A stretch of 64,000 nucleotides of DNA from Bulleidia extructa W1219 (GCF_000177375.1 NZ_ADFR01000016.1:1-64000), one strand, 5' to 3'; counted from the stretch's first letter, positions 6,990 through 16,787 are shown. Numbers and translations are program-made. Notes: generated from the sequence alone by a model not told the origin.

Positions 6990-7787
6990 TTACAGATCCA
7001 ATTTTAAGGAATTACCATCTACATATACAGCCTTCGATTCTATAATTTTAATTTTTTCATCTTCAGTAAAGCCAATGGTTTCACCATCATTTAATATGAT
7101 ATCCTCAGCCAATACATACTCAAGAATTGACAATAAGAAGTAGTATAATTCACTACCCTCCATATCGACATCAATAATTTCCATTTCAGATTTGTCGAAT
7201 TCTTTCATACCATAAGTATATACACTGCTCTTATTACCGTTGTTTATAATACCAACATATACCCAAAGTTGAATGGGCAGTGTGTTTTCTTTCATCAATT
7301 CTGCAAGATTTATGTATAGTTCATTCGGTACTAACAGTGTGGATGTTCCATGATAAACTCCTATAGCATTTTCACAGGTTCTTAAAATAGAAGCATTTAC
7401 CTTAGATAAGATAGAATATCTCTTAATTATATCTTTACTTCCAGACATAACAGAAACTATCGCATGCCTTGTATGAGCTTTTGTTTCTTCTTCTACCCCA
7501 TCCCACAGATAAGAGTATTCATATAGTGGCTCAAGCTCTTGTGTAGGTATGGGAATTGGCATAAGTGCAATCGCTACAGTCTCATCCTCAATGGTCAATA
7601 TAGCCACGGTATCATCACCTTCAATATCTTTGACATTCAATTTCCAATGTTGCTTTAAATCCTCTACTACTGCATCTAAAGAATAGGCTTTATCTCCTTG
7701 AAACATCGGCATTGACAATATAACCTTTTCTTTACTTTTTACCTTTTCCGTCTGATTTTTAAACATTTTCTTAAAAGCTCCTAACAT
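6990..7787 (-). CDS. DUF4261-like protein, unknown function
   Basis: The 265-residue soluble protein starts LGAFKKMFKNQ, a lysine/phenylalanine opening seen in DUF4261-type proteins, followed by a LSMPMFQGDKAYSLDAVVEDL segment and an MPIPIPTQELEPLYEYSYLW region of the same style. No catalytic signature is seen and there is no signal peptide. It lies 36 bp downstream of xerD on the same strand with no terminator between, so it may be the last gene of the nusB-xerD operon. The family name is recalled by resemblance and should be treated as tentative. Confidence 0.55.
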   Translation of the reverse strand: MLGAFKKMFKNQTEKVKSKEKVILSMPMFQGDKAYSLDAVVEDLKQHWKLNVKDIEGDDTVAILTIEDETVAIALMPIPIPTQELEPLYEYSYLWDGVEEETKAHTRHAIVSVMSGSKDIIKRYSILSKVNASILRTCENAIGVYHGTSTLLVPNELYINLAELMKENTLPIQLWVYVGIINNGNKSSVYTYGMKEFDKSEMEIIDVDMEGSELYYFLLSILEYVLAEDIILNDGETIGFTEDEKIKIIESKAVYVDGNSLKLDL

Positions 7788-7823
7788 CTTTAATATAAGC
7801 TACCAGAATTCTATCCGTTTATC

Positions 7824-8717
7824 TTATTTCTTTTTTGATAAAGGATGAAAATTTTGGTACGCTTCAAATAATTGTCGGTTTTGAACGTGTGTATATATCT
7901 CGGTGGTTTTGATATTAGAATGACCAAGAAGCTCTTGAATGATTCTAAGATCAGCCCCTGCTTGTAATAAGTGAGTCGCATAAGTATGTCTTAAACTATG
8001 AGGAGTGATGTCTTTTTGAAAGCCACATTCCATTGCTTTTTGTTTTAAAAGAAGTTGTATACTGCGAGCAGTAATTCGATTACCGAGATGATTAATAAAG
8101 AACGTATTAGTTTTATGTTGATTCCAAATAGGACGAATGAGATTTAAGTAATAATCTAAATCTTTGACTACTTGATTAGGAATGGGAACAATTCTTTCTT
8201 TATTCCCCTTTCCCAGTATTCTTAAAATTCCTGTTTCTAATTGAACTTGTGCAACGGTTAAGGAACATAGTTCTGAAATTCTCAAACCACAGGCATAAAT
8301 CAGTTCTAAAATCGTCCGATTTAATTCTTGTTTTGGATCGTCACGAGTAAAACTATTTAATAATTGTTTCACCTCTTCTACACTTAAAAACGAAGGTAAA
8401 TAGGTTTCATTTTTTCGTACTTGAATCAAAGAAACAGGATTTTCTTCTCCAGTTGAAAATTCAATGTCTTCATGGAAATTACGAATACTGGTGGCCATAT
8501 GAACAACTGAATTAGATGATTTTATAGTTGATTGCTGTGATAAAAAATCTTGCACTACCTGTAGTGTTACTTTCTGACTATCCAAAATATGTTTTTCTTT
8601 TAAATATGCCAGATATTGTTTTAAATCATTTTCATAGGATCGAACAGTTCTAGGACTTTTTCCTTGATTGATTTCTAAATGAAGGTGGAATTGTTGAAAA
8701 GCTTGATCAAGTTTCAT
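7824..8717 (-). CDS. xerD: Tyrosine recombinase XerD
   Basis: The 297-residue recombinase has the complete catalytic set: R146 (GLRISEL), K170 in the GKGNKER hairpin, H240 and R243 (HSLRHTYATHLL), H266 (LLGHSN) and the nucleophile Y275 (YTHVQ). Length, an N-terminal SAM-like core-binding domain and the HPLSKKK tail fit XerC/XerD, which resolve chromosome dimers at dif with FtsK. XerD is preferred because it lies in the recN neighbourhood and has the RxxRSYENDLKQYLAYL opening, but XerC cannot be excluded from one gene. It overlaps dinB by 11 bp at its start. Confidence 0.85.
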   Translation of the reverse strand: MKLDQAFQQFHLHLEINQGKSPRTVRSYENDLKQYLAYLKEKHILDSQKVTLQVVQDFLSQQSTIKSSNSVVHMATSIRNFHEDIEFSTGEENPVSLIQVRKNETYLPSFLSVEEVKQLLNSFTRDDPKQELNRTILELIYACGLRISELCSLTVAQVQLETGILRILGKGNKERIVPIPNQVVKDLDYYLNLIRPIWNQHKTNTFFINHLGNRITARSIQLLLKQKAMECGFQKDITPHSLRHTYATHLLQAGADLRIIQELLGHSNIKTTEIYTHVQNRQLFEAYQNFHPLSKKK

Positions 8718-9894
8718 GTATTCTCCTCTTCCCTTTCGTTTTCGCTTGATTTCCCCTTTTTAATAAGGGAATTGATGTTAAACGGTTAATTTCATCAATA
8801 ATCTGTTGTGTTGGATCTATTTTTTCTTCTTCAAACAGATTTAATTGCTGTATGGCTTGATGTTCATCCATAAAATCAGTGATGGTAATACCAAGAAGAC
8901 GAACCGGTTCATCGTATTCCCAATACTGATCAAATAATTGTAAAGCCAAGTCAAAGATATCGGGTTCTAGATAAATACCTTGTTTGACCGATAATGATCT
9001 GGATACATTTCGAAAATTATAATAAGTAATGCGAATGGAAATAGCTCTTCCTATCCTTTTTTCTTTCTCTAACTGGTGATGCAACTTTTTAGATAAAGAA
9101 CGCAATAAACCTCTTAATTCTTCATAATCGCTTATATCTTCCAGAAGCGTTTCGGATACTCCAAGTGATTTTCGTTGCCAATCTAATTCTAAGGGAGTAC
9201 GATCGATGCCTCGACATTTTTCTAAAAGAGAATCGGTACTATTTTTGAAGATTTTTCCTAAATCTTGGATGGGTTGATAATTCGCTAAATCACCAATGGT
9301 TTTAATTCCTAAAGCTTCTACTTTCGGTAAAGTTTTCCGTCCGATGCCACGCATCTTATGAACAGGTAAAGGCCATAGTTTCGCTTCAACATCTCGAATT
9401 CGTAAGACAGTAATTCCCATTGGCTTTTTCATATCACTGGCCATTTTTGCAAGAAATAAATTGGGGCCGATACCAATAGAACAACCAAGACCCGTTTTTT
9501 GATAAATCGCTTTTTGTAAAAGAACGGCTAAATCTAATGGATGCTTATATTGTTGAATCACATCCGTTACATCCACATAACATTCATCAATTGAGGCTTT
9601 TTCCATATAAGGAGAAAATGAGCGAACAATGGTCATAAATTCATCTGATAAGCTACGATAATAAGAATAATGACCTTCAATTATTTCTAAGTCCGGGCAA
9701 AGTTTCTTAGCTAAAATAATAGACATTGCTGAATGGATACCATAAGCTCTAGCTTCATAGGAAGCCGTTGAAACAACCGAACGTTTTGTTTGACCAGATA
9801 CAACGATAGGTTTTCCTTTTAAACTGGGATCACGAAGTATCTCTGCACTGGCAAAGAAAGCGTTGAGATCCACATGAAAGTATATTCTAGACAT
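8707..9894 (-). CDS. dinB: DNA polymerase IV (Y-family)
   Basis: The 395-residue protein has the Y-family active site: D9 in FHVDLNAFFAS and D103/E104 in SIDECYVDVT. The steric-gate region (NAFFAS), the GIGPN..LAKMASDMKKP palm segment, the helix-hairpin-helix (GIGRKTLPKVEALGI) and the little-finger domain are all present. The C-terminus carries QLNLF, a typical beta-clamp-binding pentapeptide. It performs translesion synthesis and extends mismatched ends. It overlaps recN by 8 bp and xerD by 11 bp, placing three DNA-repair genes in one transcript. Confidence 0.93.
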   Translation of the reverse strand: MSRIYFHVDLNAFFASAEILRDPSLKGKPIVVSGQTKRSVVSTASYEARAYGIHSAMSIILAKKLCPDLEIIEGHYSYYRSLSDEFMTIVRSFSPYMEKASIDECYVDVTDVIQQYKHPLDLAVLLQKAIYQKTGLGCSIGIGPNLFLAKMASDMKKPMGITVLRIRDVEAKLWPLPVHKMRGIGRKTLPKVEALGIKTIGDLANYQPIQDLGKIFKNSTDSLLEKCRGIDRTPLELDWQRKSLGVSETLLEDISDYEELRGLLRSLSKKLHHQLEKEKRIGRAISIRITYYNFRNVSRSLSVKQGIYLEPDIFDLALQLFDQYWEYDEPVRLLGITITDFMDEHQAIQQLNLFEEEKIDPTQQIIDEINRLTSIPLLKRGNQAKTKGKRRIHET

Positions 9895-11510
9895 GTTCTA
9901 ACAATTCCTTAGCCGCTTCAATAGCTTTCTCACTACGATTTCCAGAGAATAAATAAGCTAACTCACTAGCTCGTTCCTCTTGACTTAAAAGATGAACCTT
10001 TGTTTGCGTATGAGTGTGATCTACGGATTTAGAAACTAAGAATTGATGATTGGCTAAAGAAGCTACTTGAGCCAAATGTGTGACAGAAAAAACCTGACAA
10101 TCTTTCGCTAATAAAGCCATTTTTTCACCAATGGCTGTTGCGACATGACCGGATACACCGGTATCAATTTCATCAAAAACAATGGTTTGAATTCCTTGTA
10201 ATTTTGTAAAAATGACTTTTAGAGCCAACATAAAACGAGATAATTCACCACCACTCGCCACTTTTGTTAGAGGAGCTAATTTTTCACCCTTATTCATAGA
10301 GACAAAAAACTCCACATCATCTATACCACTGAGGTTTCCTTCTATGGAACGAAAAAGCACTCTAAATTGAGCAGCCGGTAATTCTAAGTCTTTCAGTTGT
10401 TGAAGAACTTCTTTTTCCAAAGATTTAGCGGCTAGTTGTCGTTTTTTACTTAGTTCTTGGGCTTTCTTAGAATAGATTTCAAAAGAAATAGCGATCTTTT
10501 CATTGATTTTCTTCAGATAAAATTCTTGTTCACCATAATGAGCTAGTTTCTTAGCTAGATCTTGCTGATAATGAATCACATCTTCTAATCTTGGACCATA
10601 TTTTCTCTTTAAACGTTGGATTAAAAATAAGCGTTCTTCAACTTGATTGATTTCATCTTCGTTTAGAAAATCCGGGTTCAATTGATCACGAATGGATTCT
10701 AGACCATCCACCAAGTTTTCATAAGCTTCATGAATCTTTGTTAAGTTTTCCTCCACCCCTTTTAATCTATCCGTCATTTTGATGGTTTGATAAAGAGAAT
10801 CTGAAACTTCTGTATCATAATAGGCAAATAAAGAAAGATAATCTTGAGCGGATTTTTTTAGCTTCTTTTGCTTGTTTTTCTAAATCCTTCAATTCTTCTT
10901 CTTCCCCTTTTTTCAAATGAGCTTCTTCTAATTCATGAAGTTGAAATTGATAGAAATCCAATTCTTCCTCTTTTAATTGAGTATTTAGAAAGTTTTCTTT
11001 TTCTTCTAGGACTTTCTTATAGTTTTCGTATGCTTCTTTTATTTCTTCTTTTTGGTGATAAAAATGTCCGTATTTGTCTAACAAATAAATATGGTTCATT
11101 TTTTGAAGAAGATAAGCTGAATCTTTTTGACCATGAATATCCAGTTGATTTTCCAAAAGGGTATGTAAAAAGGATAGAGGTACTATACGGCGATTCACTC
11201 TTGCGGTAGATTTACCACTAGATAAAATTTCTCGTGTAACAGTAAAAGAATCTTCTACATCAAAACCATTTTCTTTCAAAAAAGAAGAGACAGGACTATT
11301 TCCTTTTAGAGAAAAGCTCCCTTCAATAATCGCCTTCTCCTTAGAAACCATTGAACTGGACGCTTTTTGACCTTGTAATAAGGATAAAGCATCTAAAAAA
11401 ATAGATTTACCAGCCCCCGTTTCACCCGTGATTGCCGAAAAGCCAACTGGAAAATCCAATTCCAATTGGTCGATTAAGATGAAATTTTGAATATAGAGAT
11501 GTTCTAACAT
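9887..11510 (-). pseudogene. recN: DNA repair protein RecN, split by a +1 frameshift in an A7 tract
   Basis: Two frames together make a normal RecN of about 540 residues. The N-terminal part (10815-11510) has the Walker A box GETGAGKS and half of the coiled coil. The C-terminal part (to 9887) has the ABC signature ASGGELSRF and Walker B TIVFDEIDTGVSG. They join at the T7 run 10853-10859 (A7 on the coding strand): in frame, KEAKK is followed by a false IRSRLSFF tail, while with one A fewer the text continues SAQDYLSLFAYYDTEVSD into the second part. The total is 1,624 nt, one more than a multiple of three. RecN is an SMC-like ATPase of double-strand-break repair. This is a mutation, a sequence error or slippage-dependent expression. 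Confidence 0.88.
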
Positions 11511-11512
11511 AG

Positions 11513-13372
11513 TTATTCAGTTCCTTTTAAAATAGCTTCAATAACGGTAGGAATATCTAAGCCTAAATCACGTTTGATTTGTTGAGGGTCTCCTTGTTCT
11601 ATATATTCACTAGGAAGACCGAATCTCCTTAAAAATTGCTTGGAATTTTTAGCATTTAAGTAAGAAAGAATTGCAGAACTTAATCCCCCTTCTTTCACAT
11701 CAGATTCATAGGTATAGATCGGTAATTGTTCTTGAATCAACTGATCCATCATGTTTGTATCAATTGGATTTAGAAAACGAGCATTTATCAAGCGATATGG
11801 CAAATGATTGGCTTCAATAGTTTCTTTAAAACGATAAACATCGTCTCCATAGGTGATGATGGTACCGATTATTTGGTCAGAATCATCCATCATCTGCCAA
11901 GATCCAATTTCAATGGCTTCCATTTCTTCCGTTTCATCTGATTGAATCGATTTTGGATAGCGAAGTGCGAAAGGATGATTTTGATGGAAAGCGGTATATA
12001 GTAAATTTCGTGTTTCTGAAGCATCTTTTCCGTGAGAAATGATGACGTTCGGAATGGTTCTTAAGAAAGACACATCATAAATACCTTGATGAGTTTCTCC
12101 ATCTCCTCCTACTAAACCAGCATGATCAATACCAATCACAACAGCCGCATCTTGTCTTGCAATGTCATGAAGTACCTGATCATAGGCTCTTTGTAAAAAA
12201 GAAGAGTAAATACACAGAAATGGTTTTTTACCACTTAATGCCAAGCTTGCCGCAAAAGTAGCAGCATGCTCTTCGGCGATCCCTGTATCAAAAGATCGAT
12301 CCGGATATTTGGCATAGAACGGTCCCAAAGCCGAACCATGAACCATTGCTGGAGAAATACAAATAATATCTTGATCTTTTTTTGCCAAGTCCATCAAAGC
12401 ATGGGTAACTACTTGAGCATTTGAAACGGTTCCTTTCATAGAATGATTTAGAAAAGTACCGGTCATAGGATCAAAAGAGCCAACACCATGCCAAGAGCCG
12501 GACTGATCCCTTTCACATGGTTCATATCCTTTTCCCTTTTGAGTAAGCACGTGGATGACAATAGGACCATGATGATTTTTTGCCATTTCCAGCGCAGGTA
12601 GTAACTCTTTATAGCGATGACCATTTACAGGCCCTAAATAATCAATACCAAATTCCTCGAAAATGCCACCATGAGTTAATCCTTCCCTCACTTTATTTTT
12701 GATATCTGCTAAAGATTGATAGACAGATTTCCCAATTTTATTCTTCGGAATTGAATTTTTAATAGAAGTTTTTAAAAAACTATAGGCTTTTGAAGTTCTC
12801 ATTTTTGATAAAGAAGCATTAATAGCTCCAACATTTTTTGAAATGGACATTTCATTATCATTCAAAACAATGATCATTTTTCGCTTTTCTTCCCCTATTT
12901 CATTCAAAGCTTCTAAAGCCATTCCAGAAGAAATAGCACCATCCCCAATAACTGCAATAACTTGGTAATTTTCTTGATTCATATCTCTTGCGACAGCCAT
13001 TCCTAAGGCGGCACTTAGCGATGTGGAAGAATGACCTGATTCCCAAACATCATGAACAGATTCTTTTCTTTTTTGAAAGCCAGAGAGACCTTTGTACTGA
13101 CGAAGGCTCGGAAAATCCTTAGCTCTTCCTGTTAATAGCTTATGAATATAAGATTGATGTCCTACATCAAAAATAATCTTATCTCTTGGACTATCGAAAA
13201 CTTTATGAAGAGCAACAGTCAATTCAACCACTCCTAAATTACTGGCTAAATGACCACCAGTTTTTGAAATAGAATCAACCAGAAAATGACGAATATCTTT
13301 GGATAATTCGTTTAGTTCAGGTATGGATTTATTTTTTAAGAACGTCGGATCTTTAATATCCTCTAACTTCAT
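11513..13372 (-). CDS. dxs: 1-Deoxy-D-xylulose-5-phosphate synthase
   Basis: The 619-residue thiamine-diphosphate enzyme condenses pyruvate and glyceraldehyde-3-phosphate in the first step of the MEP isoprenoid pathway. It shows the DVGHQSY histidine region, the ThDP/Mg motif GDGAISSGMALEALN...LNDNEMSIS, and the transketolase glutamate in DTGIAEEHAATFAASL. The C-terminal transketolase domain is complete (GGLSSAILSYL). It sits directly between ispA and recN, as in the Bacillus xseB-ispA-dxs-recN order. The adjacency to ispA links DXP supply with prenyl chain extension. No oddities are seen. Confidence 0.95.
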   Translation of the reverse strand: MKLEDIKDPTFLKNKSIPELNELSKDIRHFLVDSISKTGGHLASNLGVVELTVALHKVFDSPRDKIIFDVGHQSYIHKLLTGRAKDFPSLRQYKGLSGFQKRKESVHDVWESGHSSTSLSAALGMAVARDMNQENYQVIAVIGDGAISSGMALEALNEIGEEKRKMIIVLNDNEMSISKNVGAINASLSKMRTSKAYSFLKTSIKNSIPKNKIGKSVYQSLADIKNKVREGLTHGGIFEEFGIDYLGPVNGHRYKELLPALEMAKNHHGPIVIHVLTQKGKGYEPCERDQSGSWHGVGSFDPMTGTFLNHSMKGTVSNAQVVTHALMDLAKKDQDIICISPAMVHGSALGPFYAKYPDRSFDTGIAEEHAATFAASLALSGKKPFLCIYSSFLQRAYDQVLHDIARQDAAVVIGIDHAGLVGGDGETHQGIYDVSFLRTIPNVIISHGKDASETRNLLYTAFHQNHPFALRYPKSIQSDETEEMEAIEIGSWQMMDDSDQIIGTIITYGDDVYRFKETIEANHLPYRLINARFLNPIDTNMMDQLIQEQLPIYTYESDVKEGGLSSAILSYLNAKNSKQFLRRFGLPSEYIEQGDPQQIKRDLGLDIPTVIEAILKGTE

Positions 13373-13382
13373 AGCATTTCTC

Positions 13383-14216
13383 CTAATATTGACGATTTTG
13401 AATGGATTGAATATATTCCACTAAAATGGATGAATCCAAGTTAGGAATGGACTTCAAACGTTCTATCCCCCGACAGTAATACGTTTGTTCTAATTTTTTT
13501 GCTTGCTTTAGACCGACTAATTTCAGTAAGGTATATTTATTATTTTTTTCATCAGAATTGGATTTTCCTAATTCTTCAGTTGTTTTTTCAACCTCTAATA
13601 GATCATCTTGAATTTGGAAAGCCAGACCAATCCATTTTCCTGCTTCTTGAAAAGACATCAATTGTTCCAGTTGATTGGCCGCAATCGCTCCTAATTCAAA
13701 AGAGCTTTCCAATAAACGCCCTGTTTTCTTTTCGAGCATCGTTTCAATATCCTCTTGGGTGCTGAATTGATTGGTTCGCATATCCATGACTTGCCCTAAA
13801 ACCATTCCATTGGCACCAGCATGGGAACTTAGCACTTCTAAGGCTTTTAAATTCTGCTTATCAGAAAGTGTATTTTTGGTCAATTGATAGAAGGATTCTG
13901 TCAATAATGCATCACCAGCTAAAATCGCCAGATCTTCTCCAAAAGAAACATGAACGGTAGGCTTTCCTCTTCTGAGAACATCGTCATCCATTGCCGGTAA
14001 ATCATCATGAATGAGGGAATAAGTATGGATGTATTCCAAAGCACATGCATAAGCATAGCCAAGTTCCTCTTGTAATCCGAAGGCTTTCAATGTATGAAAG
14101 ATGATCTGAGGACGAATGCGTTTTCCCTTCGTCATCAAAGCATACTCCATCGCTTTTTTTAAGACTCCGTCTTCATAAATGGATAGGCTCTGTTGAAGAT
14201 AGGATTCAAACATCAT
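13383..14216 (-). CDS. ispA: Farnesyl diphosphate synthase-type polyprenyl synthetase
   Basis: The first aspartate-rich motif is HDDLPAMDDD (residues 72-81 counted from ATG 14222) and the second is FQIQDDLLE (202-210), with Glu in place of the last Asp of the usual DDxxD. It joins IPP to DMAPP and GPP to give farnesyl diphosphate for undecaprenyl carriers and quinones. Residues K33-R35 (GKRIRP) and the R84/R85 pair bind diphosphate. Three ATGs are in frame at 14222, 14216 and 14213; AAGGTGG abuts the first and is correctly spaced for the second, so I choose 14216. It overlaps xseB. Confidence 0.92.
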   Translation of the reverse strand: MMFESYLQQSLSIYEDGVLKKAMEYALMTKGKRIRPQIIFHTLKAFGLQEELGYAYACALEYIHTYSLIHDDLPAMDDDVLRRGKPTVHVSFGEDLAILAGDALLTESFYQLTKNTLSDKQNLKALEVLSSHAGANGMVLGQVMDMRTNQFSTQEDIETMLEKKTGRLLESSFELGAIAANQLEQLMSFQEAGKWIGLAFQIQDDLLEVEKTTEELGKSNSDEKNNKYTLLKLVGLKQAKKLEQTYYCRGIERLKSIPNLDSSILVEYIQSIQNRQY

Positions 14217-14415
14217 TTTCATCCACCTTATTTTCCGTTACCAGTTCATTCACCTTGTTTTCGAATTGTTTTAATTGTTGATCGCATTGTTTCGCTAGAA
14301 TTAATCCTTCTTCAAATAAAGAGATGGTTTCTTCCAAAGGAGCTTCATTGCTCTCTAATTGTTTTACAATATCTTCTAAGCGTTTCATTGCATCTTCAAA
14401 TTTTAATTCTTTCAT
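14206..14415 (-). CDS. xseB: Exodeoxyribonuclease VII small subunit
   Basis: The 69-residue protein has the XseB signature: FEDAMKRLEDIVKQLESNEAPLEE (split here across the family core) followed by SLFEEGLILAKQCDQQL. It is a helical hairpin that coats the XseA coiled-coil arms of exonuclease VII. It overlaps xseA by 4 bp and ispA by 11-17 bp, so all three are coupled. Confidence 0.93.
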   Translation of the reverse strand: MKELKFEDAMKRLEDIVKQLESNEAPLEETISLFEEGLILAKQCDQQLKQFENKVNELVTENKVDENDV

Positions 14416-15797
14416 GATTTCTCCTTTGTTTGTATATTAGCTTTTATAAAACCATCGTTTAAGCGTATATCAATCATATCCCCTATCGCTAAATCGTCTA
14501 CGGAATGAATTGCTTTTCCTTCTTTTAAGATAACGGAATAGCCTCGATTCAAAATTTTTAAAGGGGAATAGGCATCTAACAGTTGAATGAGGTGATGATA
14601 ATCATTTCGCTTCAATTGACTATATTGCTGCAATGCTTTTGATAAGGTGTTTTTTTGTTGAGATAAGTGATATTTCTGATTTGAGCTTGTTTCTTGGAGC
14701 TTTTGTTTCATTTGTTTTTGATAATCTTGTAATTGATTTTGATAAAAACGAGACCTTTGAATAACAGAAGATTCAAACCGGTGGATCCATTGATTACATT
14801 GTTTCCGTAATTCCAATAACGTTTCTTTTTGTTTGGATAAACGCAATACATATTGATCCAATTGGTAACTTTTATCTCTTGTTAGCAGTTCAGGGTTTTG
14901 GAAATACGCACTCTTTTCTAAACGACTTAAATTCTGTTGAACAAGTGATAAACGTGTCAACATTTGTTGAATGAGATGTGAAAACATGTGACGTAAGGAT
15001 TGACGAACTTCTATTTGGTTAGGTGTGACAGCTTCCGCTGCCCCCGTTGGAGTATTGGCTCGTAAATCAGAAACATAATCCACTAAAGTGGTATCCGTTT
15101 CATGCCCAATTCCAGTCACAATTGGAGTTTGACACGCATAGACACAACGGACGATTTTTTCACTATTAAAGATAAATAAATCTTCTAAAGATCCCCCACC
15201 CCTGGCCAAGATCAAAACGTCATGATGACCATGATCCGCTTCTTGAATCGCTTTTAAGATCAAAGGAATTGAACCGGATCCTTGCACGGGACATTCATAA
15301 AAAAATTGTTTTGCCATAGGCCATCTAAGGTTTATGGTTCGGATCATATCCGCTTTTCCAGCGGTATCTTTACCAGTGATAATACCAATTTCTTTAGGAT
15401 AGGTCGGAAGCGGTTTTTTATGTTTGGCATCAAACAAACCTTCTGTCTTTAATTTTTTCTTTAATTCTTCTAACTGTTGCATCAAATCACCAATCCCTTG
15501 TTTACGCATAGCAGTGATGGTCAAGGTAATGGAAGTGTTTGGGACATAAACACCTAGAGAACATTTAACAATTACTTGATCGCCATTTTGCGGTTTGAAA
15601 GGAATATGGGATATGGTTGAATTCCAAATAGCACAATTAATAGAAGCTTGTTCATCTTTTAAACTAAAGTACCAGTGTTTGGAAGAACGAAAGTTGGAAA
15701 TTTCCCCTTCCATTAAAAAGTTATGTAATGGTAAATCCCTTTCTAAAAGAGATTTAATGCGCTTGGAAACAACGCTGACAGAATGTATATTTTCCAT
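14412..15797 (-). CDS. xseA: Exodeoxyribonuclease VII large subunit
   Basis: The 461-residue protein has an N-terminal OB-fold (LMEGEISNFRSSKHWYFSLKD, residues about 29-49), the catalytic core with GIITGKDTAGKADM and ILARGGGSLEDLF, and GHETDTTLVDYVSDLRANTPTGAAE, then a long coiled coil and a C-terminal segment (LNRGYSVILKEGK). It degrades single-stranded DNA to acid-soluble oligonucleotides in both directions. Its start overlaps the nusB stop by 1 bp. Some family members read PTAAA where this has PTGAAE, a common variant. Confidence 0.95.
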   Translation of the reverse strand: MENIHSVSVVSKRIKSLLERDLPLHNFLMEGEISNFRSSKHWYFSLKDEQASINCAIWNSTISHIPFKPQNGDQVIVKCSLGVYVPNTSITLTITAMRKQGIGDLMQQLEELKKKLKTEGLFDAKHKKPLPTYPKEIGIITGKDTAGKADMIRTINLRWPMAKQFFYECPVQGSGSIPLILKAIQEADHGHHDVLILARGGGSLEDLFIFNSEKIVRCVYACQTPIVTGIGHETDTTLVDYVSDLRANTPTGAAEAVTPNQIEVRQSLRHMFSHLIQQMLTRLSLVQQNLSRLEKSAYFQNPELLTRDKSYQLDQYVLRLSKQKETLLELRKQCNQWIHRFESSVIQRSRFYQNQLQDYQKQMKQKLQETSSNQKYHLSQQKNTLSKALQQYSQLKRNDYHHLIQLLDAYSPLKILNRGYSVILKEGKAIHSVDDLAIGDMIDIRLNDGFIKANIQTKEKS

Positions 15798-16171
15798 CAG
15801 ATAACATCCAGTACATTATTGATCAAACGATAACTATCCGCTTCACCATAGGTTTTCGCTAACTCTACCGCTTCATCAATAATAATAACCGCCGCCACTT
15901 CCTTTAAAGAAAACTCTGCACAGCCGATCAATAAAATAGCTTTTTCAATAGTACCTAAGCGATCAAAAGTCCAATTTTCAAGAACTTGATTAATATAATT
16001 CGTATATTCCTGAATATGTTCCTGAGCGTTTTCAACCACTCGAATGAAATAAGGATCGGCCTTATCTAAAGAACCGAATGAATCTTCCATAATGCTATGA
16101 ATATCTCTTGGTAAACTCAAATAGGCGTATAACGATAAAACAGCTTTTTCTCTTTGCACACTACGACTCAT
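15797..16171 (-). CDS. nusB: Transcription antitermination factor NusB
   Basis: The 124-residue all-helical RNA-binding protein has SRSVQREKAVLSLYAYL at the N-terminus and the conserved core RLGTIEKAILLIGCAEFSLKEVAAVIIIDEAVELAKTYGE. With NusE (S10) it binds boxA of rRNA leaders to permit antitermination. It is the first gene of the xseA-xseB-ispA-dxs-recN-dinB-xerD unit. AGGAG at 16180-16184 lies 8 nt before the ATG. The -10 at 16191-16196 would start the mRNA almost at that ribosome site. Confidence 0.93.
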   Translation of the reverse strand: MSRSVQREKAVLSLYAYLSLPRDIHSIMEDSFGSLDKADPYFIRVVENAQEHIQEYTNYINQVLENWTFDRLGTIEKAILLIGCAEFSLKEVAAVIIIDEAVELAKTYGEADSYRLINNVLDVI

Positions 16172-16190
16172 ATCTAAAACTCCTATTGTT

Positions 16191-16199
16191 ATTTTACCA
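16191..16199 (-). promoter_or_regulatory. Extended -10 promoter of the nusB-xerD operon
   Basis: On the minus strand TGG-TAAAAT forms an extended -10 (TAAAAT at 16191-16196). Predicted initiation near 16184 gives a leader of about 13 nt that begins with the AGGAG ribosome site. No good -35 is seen. Confidence 0.55.
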
Positions 16200-16221
16200 T
16201 AAGAAACGAATTCACTCTAAT

Positions 16222-16248
16222 AAAAAAGACTAGCCCAGCTAGCCTTTT
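16222..16248 (-). terminator. Terminator after the small membrane-protein gene
   Basis: On the minus strand AAAGGCTAGC pairs with GCTAGTCTTT (one G-U) around a 3-nt loop, followed by a T6 run. It overlaps the stop codon at 16247. Confidence 0.85.
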
Positions 16249-16711
16249 AATGAGTTATTTTCTTTAATTCTTTTTCTAAAGACCAATTTATGATTAGTGA
16301 AATAATGATGAATAATGGGGTGACATCTATTATGGCAATTGGTAAGAGCTTAATACCGGTTAATAAAATAGTTCCGATGGCTGATCCCTGATTACGGTTA
16401 ACGAGCATAAATACAGATTGAATCGTATTTATATACCATCTTGTAAAAACAGTTTGGTTTTGAACCGGGGTTGATATAATCGATGCAATTATAAACATAA
16501 AAGCAAACAAATAGATCATTCCAACACCAACAATTAATTGATAAGCTCTTTTGCTAGCCATTAAACAGATTTTTTTTATGTCTTCTTGTTGTAATTCATC
16601 CAAGTATTTATCATTTAAACGTTTTCTTCGAAAAAGATATTGGACATAATATTGGATACCTTTATAAAGATACTTTCTTTGTATACCTAATGCTTGTATA
16701 CCTAGTTTCAT
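16247..16711 (-). CDS. Small integral membrane protein, unknown function
   Basis: The 154-residue protein has a basic N-terminal third (RKYLYKGIQYYVQYLFRRKRLNDKYLDEL), then hydrophobic segments at about 65-85 and 115-145 separated by a polar loop containing TPVQNQTVFTRWYINTIQ. The C-terminus is charged (EKELKKITH). No family signature is recognised. AAAGGAG lies about 9 nt upstream of the ATG. It stands alone between nusB and guaB, with its own terminator. Confidence 0.6.
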   Translation of the reverse strand: MKLGIQALGIQRKYLYKGIQYYVQYLFRRKRLNDKYLDELQQEDIKKICLMASKRAYQLIVGVGMIYLFAFMFIIASIISTPVQNQTVFTRWYINTIQSVFMLVNRNQGSAIGTILLTGIKLLPIAIIDVTPLFIIISLIINWSLEKELKKITH

Positions 16712-16787
16712 AGAAAAATGGCTCCTTTCTTTTTGAAAAAATCATGTAGATGGACAGTATCCCTTTATCTCACTATAAAATCATTCA

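Noticed and set aside
10846-10870. Programmed frameshift in recN
   Set aside because: RecN has no known programmed frameshift, and no stimulatory structure is seen. A simple one-base indel explains it, so it is listed as a broken gene.
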